64,000 nucleotides of DNA from Fontibacterium sp040404065. GTDB lineage: Bacteria; Pseudomonadota; Alphaproteobacteria; Pelagibacterales; Pelagibacteraceae. Positions 27,404 through 34,394 of the stretch are shown here, piece by piece (the stretch's first letter is position 1; each line of letters opens with the position of its first letter). The position numbers and the translations under genes were made by a program. A model generated the notes under the pieces. That model was not told the DNA's origin and did not search any database. It saw nothing but the letters and a program-made list of their open reading frames with translations. The stretch is from the NCBI GenBank assembly GCA_040404065.1, contig JBBAJM010000001.1, one strand, 5' to 3'.

Positions 27404-27670
27404 GTGTTAGAGAATTTCTTTGTCTACATTATTGCAACAATAAATAATAAAAAAATTATTACTTATGTTGGTTGGACAAATAATTTAAAGAAAAGACTCA
27501 AACTTCATAATTCTGGCAAAGGAGCTAGGTTTACCAGAGGAAGAAAATGGGTTTTAATTTTTAAAAAAAAATTGGTTTCAAAAATTGATGCGATGAAATT
27601 TGAATATAAATTAAAAAAAGATAGAAAAAATAGAAAAGAAATAGTAACAAATTTTTTTCACAACCTCTGA
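27404..27670 (+). CDS. GIY-YIG nuclease domain protein (UPF0213-like)
   Basis: 88 residues, essentially only the GIY-YIG fold: 'VYIIATINNKKIITYVGWTNNLKKRLKLHNSGKG' style arrangement with the catalytic-type arginine in 'NLKKRL' and a glutamate in 'KFEYKLKK'. The family (YhbQ/UPF0213) is small and poorly characterised; nuclease or nucleic-acid-repair roles are suggested from fold only. The GTG start follows the gpsA-like stop directly, so translation is probably coupled. No zinc finger or extra DNA-binding domain is present. Confidence 0.85.
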   Translation: MLENFFVYIIATINNKKIITYVGWTNNLKKRLKLHNSGKGARFTRGRKWVLIFKKKLVSKIDAMKFEYKLKKDRKNRKEIVTNFFHNL

Positions 27671-27671
27671 T

Positions 27672-27708
27672 TGTTAAATAATTGTACCGTCTTTAAACAA
27701 TTTTTTAA
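27672..27708 (+). terminator. Weak candidate terminator hairpin after the GIY-YIG gene
   Basis: ATTGTT (27672-27677) can pair with AACAAT (27698-27703), followed by a T run. A second arm AATTGT (27682-27687) can pair with the same 3' side. Stems are short and AT-rich, so this is a weak rho-independent terminator at best. The rest of the roughly 100-base spacer before 27772 holds only a TATAA-like candidate -10 near 27716. Confidence 0.25.
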
Positions 27709-27771
27709 TTAGGTATAATTAATTATTAAAATTTTACAAAAAAAATCTAAATCAAATTCTTAATTAATTTT

Positions 27772-28443
27772 ATGTTTCGTTTTTTTATATCAATAATATT
27801 TATTTTATTTTTAACATCCAGTCTTAATGCTCATATTGAACATAATAAAGATTTAAAAAAAATTGAATTTGATATTTATAGAAACGGTGAAAAAGTTGGT
27901 TATCATACAGTTAGTTTTTTAAATAAAAAAGATGGATTTAAAGAAGTTTATACAGATGTTTTTTTTGATATTAAACTTCTTGGAGTTTCAGTTCATAAAT
28001 ATCATTCCTTAGGTAAAGAAATTTACAAAAATAATAAATTAATAGATTTTAAATCAACAACTAAAGACGGCAATGACAACGATTATTGCAATATTACATT
28101 TTTAAATAACGGTGAATATAATTTTGATGGAGTTACAGAGAGAAAATTTTTTAAACATTCATCAAAAAATGAATTTGCATTAGGAACCTGGTGGAATCAC
28201 GAAGTTTTAATTAATAATAATTTTATAGCCGCACAAAGCTGTAGACAAGTTAATACAAAGGTTATTTTTTTAAAAAAAGAGGAAAGAATTATTAATAATA
28301 AAAAACAAATGGTTCAAATTTTTAATGTAAAAGGCGAAGGGATTGATGTGAAAATTGGTTTTATTGAAAACTCATCTCAATGGGTTTCGATGGACTTTGT
28401 TATTAAAGGTGAATGGAATTATCAATTAAAAAGTATTAATTAA
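27772..28443 (+). CDS. Secreted DUF6134-like protein
   Basis: 223 residues with an N-terminal signal peptide (about residues 1-21, cleavage after 'SLNA'). The mature part has no membrane segment and looks beta-rich; it opens 'KKIEFDIYRNGEKVGYHTVSF', which resembles the DUF6134 family of alphaproteobacterial exported proteins of unknown function. One cysteine is in the 'DYCNITF' segment and another in 'QSCRQVN'. It ends against the convergent CFA-like gene with four bases shared. I recall this family next to photolyase/CFA genes in other alphaproteobacteria, which suggests a role in the same envelope lipid process; that link is inference. Confidence 0.65.
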   Translation: MFRFFISIIFILFLTSSLNAHIEHNKDLKKIEFDIYRNGEKVGYHTVSFLNKKDGFKEVYTDVFFDIKLLGVSVHKYHSLGKEIYKNNKLIDFKSTTKDGNDNDYCNITFLNNGEYNFDGVTERKFFKHSSKNEFALGTWWNHEVLINNNFIAAQSCRQVNTKVIFLKKEERIINNKKQMVQIFNVKGEGIDVKIGFIENSSQWVSMDFVIKGEWNYQLKSIN

Positions 28444-29645
28444 TTTTTGATTTTTTTGACGAAAAATTGACTAACATCTGTGTGCTCAGTATCAAAGCCT
28501 GTTTCGCAATAACTTAAGTAGTAGTTCCATAAATTTTTAAATTTTTCATCAAAACCTAGTTTTGCAATATTGTACCAAGATAAATTAAACTGTTCTTTCC
28601 AAATTCTTAGAGTTTTCCCATAGTCTTTTCCAAAAGATATTTCTTTGTATAACTCAAAGTTATTGTCCTTAAATAATTTATATAAAATTTTTTTTGAAGG
28701 TAAAATTCCACCGGGAAAAATATATTTTTGTATAAAGTCTACCTGATTAATATAATTTGAATATTCTTCATCATTAATCGTTATTATTTGAAAACATGCT
28801 TGGCCGCCTTGTTTAAGTATATTATTTAAATTTTTAAAATAAATGTCCCAATATTCCTTTCCTACAGCTTCAAACATTTCTATAGAAACTATTTTGTCAT
28901 ATAAGTTATTAGAATCTAATTTTCTATAATCTTTAAATATAATTTTAATATTATCTTCTAGGTTATTATTTTTAATTAAATCTTTTACGTAAGAAAACTG
29001 TTGCTCACTAATTGTTAATCCTTCCGTTTTTGAATTAGTTTTTTCATAATTTCTTTTTAAAAACCCACCCCAACCAGAACCTACTTCCAATATTCTATCC
29101 GATGATTGAATATTCAAGTTTTTTATAATACTGTCATATTTATTGTTTTGAGCACTTAACAAATCATCATTTTTATTGATAAAAATTCCAGAAGAGTAGG
29201 TCATAGATGTATCTAACCAATAGGAATAAAATTTATTCCCCAGATCGTAATGATAATGAATATTTTTTTTAGCTTGGCGTATAGAATTAGATTTAAATAT
29301 AAACTTTATTTTTTCGATAAATGATGAAAAATAGTTATTAGCCCAATTTTTTTTTTTTATTTGTTGATTTTTTAATAGTATCTTAAGTAGATTTGTTAAA
29401 TTAGAAGTTTTCCATTTGTTATTAATATAAGAATCAGCGAAGCCAAGTTCCCCTTTAAATAATATATCTTTAAAGAAAGAACTGTCTTGAATAGATATGT
29501 CTGAACTTAAATTTCCATCTTTAGCTTTAAAGTTTTTTTGATAAGTATCTTTAAAACTAACTTTAATTTCACCCCATTGTATACCTTGGAGTTTAAAATC
29601 TAAATACTTTTTAAATAAATTAAGCATGAAATGAAACCGTATCAT
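28440..29645 (-). CDS. CFA-synthase-like SAM-dependent fatty acid methyltransferase
   Basis: 401 residues. C-terminal Rossmann methyltransferase with SAM motif 'LEVGSGWGGFLKRN', 'SIEMFEAVG' and 'KYIFPGGILPS', all as in cyclopropane fatty acid synthases, which modify unsaturated acyl chains of membrane phospholipids. Compared with E. coli Cfa, the bicarbonate-binding cysteine (YSCGYW) is replaced by serine ('YSSGIF'), and the histidine after the motif 'FLLHTI' is not conserved ('FQIITI'); the glutamate in MFEAVG and the tyrosine in 'YYLSYCETG' remain. It may therefore methylate rather than cyclopropanate. It is the last gene of the photolyase operon and overlaps the DUF1365 gene by 26 bases. 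Confidence 0.88.
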   Translation of the reverse strand: MIRFHFMLNLFKKYLDFKLQGIQWGEIKVSFKDTYQKNFKAKDGNLSSDISIQDSSFFKDILFKGELGFADSYINNKWKTSNLTNLLKILLKNQQIKKKNWANNYFSSFIEKIKFIFKSNSIRQAKKNIHYHYDLGNKFYSYWLDTSMTYSSGIFINKNDDLLSAQNNKYDSIIKNLNIQSSDRILEVGSGWGGFLKRNYEKTNSKTEGLTISEQQFSYVKDLIKNNNLEDNIKIIFKDYRKLDSNNLYDKIVSIEMFEAVGKEYWDIYFKNLNNILKQGGQACFQIITINDEEYSNYINQVDFIQKYIFPGGILPSKKILYKLFKDNNFELYKEISFGKDYGKTLRIWKEQFNLSWYNIAKLGFDEKFKNLWNYYLSYCETGFDTEHTDVSQFFVKKIKN

Positions 29646-30381
29646 TTTTTTTCATTGGTTTTGAGAAAAAAGATTTTTGTTTTTGAAAAATTTTAATTGC
29701 TTGATAGTGTATAAGTATCATAATTTTTTGAGCAAAAAATAAATTCTTAATTAGATTAAGAATTAAAGAAATATTATTTAGCTTAACATCTTTAGATGAA
29801 ATGCCAGTTTTAAGCATAATTTGATTCTTTTTATAGACATCAATATTTAATAGAAAGCTTCTATTATTATTTAATAAATAAAATTTATATTTTAATTTCA
29901 TTTCTAAAAATGGAGATACATAGAATTTTTTATTAAGATTTGAAAAGATTTTTCTTTTCTTTTTTTTAATTTTTAAAAAATAACAATGTTGTTCATGATG
30001 AGTATTCTTTACCTCATAACAAATATACTTAATTTCATTTTTAATATTTTTGCATAAATATATAGAAATTGGATTAAAAACGTAACCCAGGAAAGAAGGT
30101 GTGCAATAAATATATATTTTGTAATTATTTTTATCATTAAATTTTTTTATAATATTATTTTTTATAAAATGTTTCGGATTAATTTCCTCTTTTCTATTTC
30201 CGTGATCTTTAAAGTTAAAACTAAATAGATTAAATTTATTTACAGAAAAAAATAATAATTTATTAATATTTTCTAATTCATCTAAATCAATAAGAAGAGA
30301 TAAAGTCTTGTATGTAAACTTATGATTATATGGGAAAAATCGCTGATGAAAAACTCTTCCAGGTTGTAGTGTGCTATTCAT
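29620..30381 (-). CDS. DUF1365 family protein
   Basis: 253 residues. Family features are the N-terminal 'GRVFHQRFFPYNHKFTYKTLSLLIDLDEL', the 'NPISIYLC' segment, 'EVKNTHHEQHCYFL' and 'KFYVSPFLEMKLKYKF'. Members are nearly always next to a CFA-like methyltransferase and a flavin amine oxidase, but the biochemical role is unknown; a part in modifying or presenting acyl chains has been proposed. No signal peptide or membrane helix is obvious. It shares one base with the upstream flavoprotein gene. Confidence 0.85.
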   Translation of the reverse strand: MNSTLQPGRVFHQRFFPYNHKFTYKTLSLLIDLDELENINKLLFFSVNKFNLFSFNFKDHGNRKEEINPKHFIKNNIIKKFNDKNNYKIYIYCTPSFLGYVFNPISIYLCKNIKNEIKYICYEVKNTHHEQHCYFLKIKKKKRKIFSNLNKKFYVSPFLEMKLKYKFYLLNNNRSFLLNIDVYKKNQIMLKTGISSKDVKLNNISLILNLIKNLFFAQKIMILIHYQAIKIFQKQKSFFSKPMKKNDTVSFHA

Positions 30382-31613
30382 TACAACAAGTACTTAATTA
30401 CATTCTTTGCAGAAACAACGCCATCTTCGTGAAATCCATAACCGCACCAAGCTCCGCAATAATAAATATTTTTAATGCCTTGAATTTCCTCTAATTTTTT
30501 AGATGTATACTCTTTGGTATGTTTAAAAACAGGATGACTGTATTTCATTTTTTTTATTACATTATTCTTATTTATTAAATCATTTGAATTAATTGATACA
30601 AAATAATCCTTTTTACATTTTAAATTCTGCAAATAATTCATCCAATAAGTTAATTTTGCTTCATCTTTATTGTTTGTTTTTATAAAATTCCAACTTGACC
30701 AGTTAAATTTATTTTTAGGCATTAATGAATTGTCAGTATGCAAACATGCATCATTATACTGATATTTAACTAATGATAATATTTTTTTTTGTTTTTTAAA
30801 ATGACTAGGAAGAATTTTAATTATTTCATCAGAATGATTGGCAAAAATTAAGTAGTCATATTTTATAACTTTATTATTAGTTTTAATGCTGATTTTGTCA
30901 GCAATAGTTTTTATTGAATTAACAGTGGAATTTACAAAAAACTTGATATTTGTTAAATTTTTAATCTTTTGAATATATTTATTGCTACCGGATTTAACCA
31001 CTTTCCACTGTGGTCGGAAAAAAATATTTACCAGACCATGATTGATAAAAAAATTAATTAAAAAGTCAGTTTTATAATTTTTAATTTTATTTATTGGATT
31101 TGACCATATAGAAGCACACATAGGATATAAATAGTATTTTTTAAACTCCTCAGTAAAATTATATTTTTTAAGAAACTTATCAATTTCTAACTTTAAAAAT
31201 GAATCTCTATTAATTTTTACTAAAAAATTAAATTTTATAATACCAGTTAAAATTTTTAAAAATTTTATTGTGAAAAAGTTTTTGTTCTTGAATATAACAC
31301 TTTTTAGATCTTTTCCAGACCATTCAAAATTTTCAATAGGATAATTTACCGAAAAACTCATATTGGTATTTTCTGATTTTACTTTTAATTTATTTAACAA
31401 ATTAATGAAATTTGGATATGTTTTGTTGTTGAAAACTATAAATCCACTATCAATAAAATATCTTTTGCCATCCTCGTTTATTTTGTGGGTATGAGTGTGA
31501 CCACCAAGATAAAAATTTTTTTCATAAATATGAACTTCATATTTTTTACATAACTCAAAACCGGCAGTCATCCCAGAAATTCCACTTCCTATTATTGCAA
31601 TTTTTTTTTTCAT
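30381..31613 (-). CDS. FAD-dependent amine oxidase-like oxidoreductase (COG2907)
   Basis: 410 residues. FAD-binding Rossmann motif 'IAIIGSGISGMTAGFELCKKYEVHIYE' begins at residue 4, followed by the 'GGHTHT' loop and the C-terminal flavin-contacting 'YYCGAWCGYGFHEDGVVSA'. Homologues adjacent to CFA-like genes are annotated as cyclopropane/cyclopropene fatty acid synthesis flavoproteins, and a desaturase role in furan fatty acid formation has been described for a related protein in Rhodobacter (from memory). A substrate cannot be read from the sequence. It overlaps phrB by four bases. Confidence 0.85.
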   Translation of the reverse strand: MKKKIAIIGSGISGMTAGFELCKKYEVHIYEKNFYLGGHTHTHKINEDGKRYFIDSGFIVFNNKTYPNFINLLNKLKVKSENTNMSFSVNYPIENFEWSGKDLKSVIFKNKNFFTIKFLKILTGIIKFNFLVKINRDSFLKLEIDKFLKKYNFTEEFKKYYLYPMCASIWSNPINKIKNYKTDFLINFFINHGLVNIFFRPQWKVVKSGSNKYIQKIKNLTNIKFFVNSTVNSIKTIADKISIKTNNKVIKYDYLIFANHSDEIIKILPSHFKKQKKILSLVKYQYNDACLHTDNSLMPKNKFNWSSWNFIKTNNKDEAKLTYWMNYLQNLKCKKDYFVSINSNDLINKNNVIKKMKYSHPVFKHTKEYTSKKLEEIQGIKNIYYCGAWCGYGFHEDGVVSAKNVIKYLL

Positions 31614-33028
31614 TTTCTCAATTGTTGAAAAGCTTCTAAGGCTTCCTTCCTAGCTTCCTCATGTTTAACTATTGGTAAAGGATATGTTTTTCCTATTTTA
31701 ATTTTAATTTTGTTTTGCAATTCCTCCGTCATTTCCCAAGGTTTGTGCAAAAATTCATCTGGTACATTTATTAATTCAGGACACCATTTTTTTATATATA
31801 GACCTTTAGAGTCAAATTTTTCTCCCTGCAGGATAGGATTAAAAATTCTAAAATAAGGAGCGGCATCAGCTCCCGTTCCAGCTACCCACTGCCAGCCGGC
31901 AACGTTATTTGCTAAATTAAAATCTAATAGTGTTTTTTTGAAATATTTTTCACCTTCACTCCAATGAATTCTCAAATGTTTTACTAAAAAAGATGCAACA
32001 ATCATTCTTACTCTATTATGCATCCATCCAGTTTCATAAAGTTCTCTCATGCCCGCATCTACAATTGGATAACCTGTGAAACCCTTTTTCCATTTTTTAA
32101 ATAAAATATCATTTTTATTCCATTTAAATTTATCAAAATCTTTTCTGAGATTATTTTTTTCCATTTCTGGAAAATTATGAAGTAAAGAATGACAAAATTC
32201 TCTCCATCCTAGTTCATTTATATATTTTCTAAATCCTATTTTTTTATTTCTAATCTCTAAACATTTATGCATTATTTTATGAATAGATATTTGGCCAAAT
32301 TTTAAATATGGTGATAATTTTGATGTTCCACTAAGAGAAGGAATGTCTCTATTGTGTGCGTAATTTTCGATAGAATTTTTTATAAAATTATCCAATACTT
32401 TTTCAGCATTTTCTTCGCTTGGTTCCCAGTATCTTTCAAATTTTTTATACCAATCTTTTTTTGGGTATATAAATTCAAATTTATTATTTATTTTTGGAGT
32501 TAAATTATTTTTTTTTAAAAATTTGTTACTAGTGTTGTATTGTAGTTGATTATTAAGATAATTCTTTTCAGCTTTTTTCCAATAGTGCGTGAAAACTTTA
32601 AATGCTGTTCCATCGTCTTTCTTTATCTGATCAACAGGATTAAGCAAATTAGAATGAAATTCTTTATAAGAAATGTTGTTTTCATTTAGTATAATTTTTA
32701 TATTTTCTTCACTAACATTCTCGTAAATATGACAAGATTTGTTCCAATAAAAATTACTAATCGTAGTATTTTTAATTAAATTTTTTATAGTTTTTTCTTT
32801 ATTACCCTGAATTACGTCAAGCGAAATATTTAAATTTTCTAATTTTTTTTCAAAGATTTCTAAAGATCTAGCAAGCCACCATCTTTGAGCTTCACATAGA
32901 AGGTATTCTTCTTTGTCATAAATATATACGACATTTTTTTTGGTATTTTCATCATCAATTAAGGCTGAAATTGCTTGATTATTTGATATTCTAAAGTCGT
33001 CTTTTAACCAGACCAAGGAGCATGCCAT
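31610..33028 (-). CDS. phrB: Deoxyribodipyrimidine photolyase (class I, cryptochrome/photolyase family)
   Basis: Light-driven repair of cyclobutane pyrimidine dimers using FADH-. 472 residues. The N-terminal antenna domain starts 'LVWLKDDFRISNN'. The FAD/DNA-binding domain has 'GTSKLSPYLKFGQIS', 'LGWREFCHSLL', 'TGYPIVDAGMRELYETGWMHNR' and 'GWQWVAGTGADAAPYFRIFNP', the classical CPD photolyase signatures including the tryptophan electron chain region. A cryptochrome or (6-4) lyase is less likely. First gene of a four-gene overlapping operon with the flavoprotein, DUF1365 and CFA-like genes, so DNA repair and a membrane lipid change would be expressed together. Confidence 0.95.
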   Translation of the reverse strand: MACSLVWLKDDFRISNNQAISALIDDENTKKNVVYIYDKEEYLLCEAQRWWLARSLEIFEKKLENLNISLDVIQGNKEKTIKNLIKNTTISNFYWNKSCHIYENVSEENIKIILNENNISYKEFHSNLLNPVDQIKKDDGTAFKVFTHYWKKAEKNYLNNQLQYNTSNKFLKKNNLTPKINNKFEFIYPKKDWYKKFERYWEPSEENAEKVLDNFIKNSIENYAHNRDIPSLSGTSKLSPYLKFGQISIHKIMHKCLEIRNKKIGFRKYINELGWREFCHSLLHNFPEMEKNNLRKDFDKFKWNKNDILFKKWKKGFTGYPIVDAGMRELYETGWMHNRVRMIVASFLVKHLRIHWSEGEKYFKKTLLDFNLANNVAGWQWVAGTGADAAPYFRIFNPILQGEKFDSKGLYIKKWCPELINVPDEFLHKPWEMTEELQNKIKIKIGKTYPLPIVKHEEARKEALEAFQQLRK

Positions 33029-33117
33029 GTTTTTTTTTATATTATTATTTTTTTATCTCTTGATTTTTTATTCAAAAGTAAGTTTAATCAGTTTTTAATA
33101 TTTAAATAAAGGGATCA

Positions 33118-33468
33118 ATGTCTTTGGAATTAAATCAGCACTTAGGCAAACAGCTTCGCTCTAGAAGAGCTGCCTTGGGACTTACTCAAACTCAAGTTGC
33201 GAAAGCAATTAATGTAACATTTCAACAAATTCAAAAATATGAAAAGGGAACTAACGGTGTTAGCTCAAGCAGATTACTCCAGTTAGCTAATTTTTTAAAA
33301 GTGCCTGTTAAATATTTTTTTGAAGATTTTAAAGATTTTCAAAATTTAGATTTAAATGGTAGCAAAGATAATTCTTTAGAAACTTTTGTTACTAAATTAT
33401 CTGAAGTTGAAAGAGAAAAACTTTTAAACATTTTGCATTCAAACAAAAAATTATCAAAAACTGCATAA
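33118..33468 (+). CDS. XRE-family helix-turn-helix regulator
   Basis: 116 residues. The Cro/C1-type helix-turn-helix spans about 8-65 ('LRSRRAALGLTQTQVAKAINVTFQQIQKYEKG' arrangement), followed by a short acidic linker and a ~45-residue tail with no known ligand domain. Alphaproteobacteria carry several close homologues of this compact type. A purine-rich ribosome site (aaaggga) lies four bases before the ATG. It is divergent from phrB, with 89 bases of very AT-rich spacer, so it could regulate the photolyase operon; no inverted operator repeat was found to support that. Confidence 0.88.
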   Translation: MSLELNQHLGKQLRSRRAALGLTQTQVAKAINVTFQQIQKYEKGTNGVSSSRLLQLANFLKVPVKYFFEDFKDFQNLDLNGSKDNSLETFVTKLSEVEREKLLNILHSNKKLSKTA

Positions 33469-33476
33469 TTTTCTTT

Positions 33477-33552
33477 TGGCTCCCCGAGCAGGACTCGAAC
33501 CTGCGACCAATTGATTAACAGTCAACTGCTCTACCAACTGAGCTATCGGGGA
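33477..33552 (-). tRNA. tRNA-Asn (anticodon GTT)
   Basis: 76 bases read on the minus strand: acceptor TCCCCGA/TCGGGGA, D arm TAGCTCAGTTGGTAGAGC, anticodon loop CTGTTAA with GTT, T arm GGTTCGAGTCC and an encoded CCA. It is nine bases downstream of the convergent XRE gene. Confidence 0.97.
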
Positions 33553-33599
33553 ATAAAAAAAACACAATACGATTTTTTTTTTTAAAAACAATATTAATT

Positions 33600-33673
33600 T
33601 GGAGGCCACGCCCAGAATCGAACTGGGATACAAGGATTTGCAGTCCTCTGCGTAACCATTCCGCCACGTGGCC
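33600..33673 (-). tRNA. tRNA-Cys (anticodon GCA)
   Basis: 74 bases on the minus strand: acceptor GGCCACG/CGTGGCC, anticodon loop CTGCAAA with GCA, T arm AGTTCGATTCT and encoded CCA. It lies 47 bases upstream of tRNA-Asn in the direction of transcription, so the two may be processed from one transcript. Confidence 0.97.
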
Positions 33674-33743
33674 ATATTTTTTCTGTATTATTTTCTAATA
33701 GCTATCGTGTATATATATTTAGTTTTCTAAACTCGCAAATATT

Positions 33744-34394
33744 ATGCAACATAGTACTCGCCAATTAAACATGATTGAAAGCCAATTAAGGCCTAACAAC
33801 ATCATTGATGAGAATCTAATATCAGTATTTCAAAAGGTTAAACAAGAAAATTTTTTGCCGGAAGAATTAAAAAAATTATCTTATATAGATGATCATATAA
33901 GTTTTTCTAAAAAATCTTTTATTTTAAAACCTCTTATATTTGCAAAATTCCTAAATATTTTAAAATTAGAATCAGCGGATACAGTATTAGAAATTGGATC
34001 AGGTGGAGGCTATACAGCTTCCTTACTTTCCAGCTTAGTTAATAGTGTTTATTCAGTTGAAGAAGATAAGGATGTTTATGATTTAACTATAAAAAATGTA
34101 AAAAATAGTAAATTCATAAATATTAAAAATTTTTACTGTAATTATAAGCAATTAAATATTCCAGAACTTAAGTTTGATAAAATTATTATTAATGGATCTG
34201 TAAATAGCGATCCTGTTAATTTGTTAGGAAAATTAAAAATTAATGGAAAGTTAATATGTATTTTAAAAGTTGATTCTTCTTCAAATATTTATCTTTATAA
34301 TAAAAAAGCAAAAGGATATGAAAAATTAAAAATTACTAATGCCAATGCTCCCATTTTAATAAATTATATCGATAAAGAAGAATTTAATTTTTAA
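33744..34394 (+). CDS. Pcm/PimT-like SAM-dependent methyltransferase
   Basis: 216 residues resembling protein-L-isoaspartate O-methyltransferases: 'MIESQLRPNNIIDENLISVFQKVKQENFLPEE' at the N-terminus and SAM motif 'VLEIGSGGGYTASLL' near residue 80. The 'GQTISQPYIVA' substrate motif of true Pcm is missing; the region reads 'ISFSKKSFILKPLIFA'. This variant is the one that sits before tolC and valS in many alphaproteobacteria, so isoaspartyl repair is uncertain. It abuts valS with one base overlap. Confidence 0.8.
   Translation: MQHSTRQLNMIESQLRPNNIIDENLISVFQKVKQENFLPEELKKLSYIDDHISFSKKSFILKPLIFAKFLNILKLESADTVLEIGSGGGYTASLLSSLVNSVYSVEEDKDVYDLTIKNVKNSKFINIKNFYCNYKQLNIPELKFDKIIINGSVNSDPVNLLGKLKINGKLICILKVDSSSNIYLYNKKAKGYEKLKITNANAPILINYIDKEEFNF

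Noticed and set aside
33029..33117. Operator or light-responsive MerR-type promoter between phrB and the XRE gene
   Set aside because: The spacer is nearly pure A/T with no convincing dyad or long-spaced -35/-10 pair.
33454..33675. Open frame across tRNA-Asn and tRNA-Cys
   Set aside because: The sequence is fully accounted for by two well-folded tRNAs; the translation is the common spurious tRNA-derived peptide.
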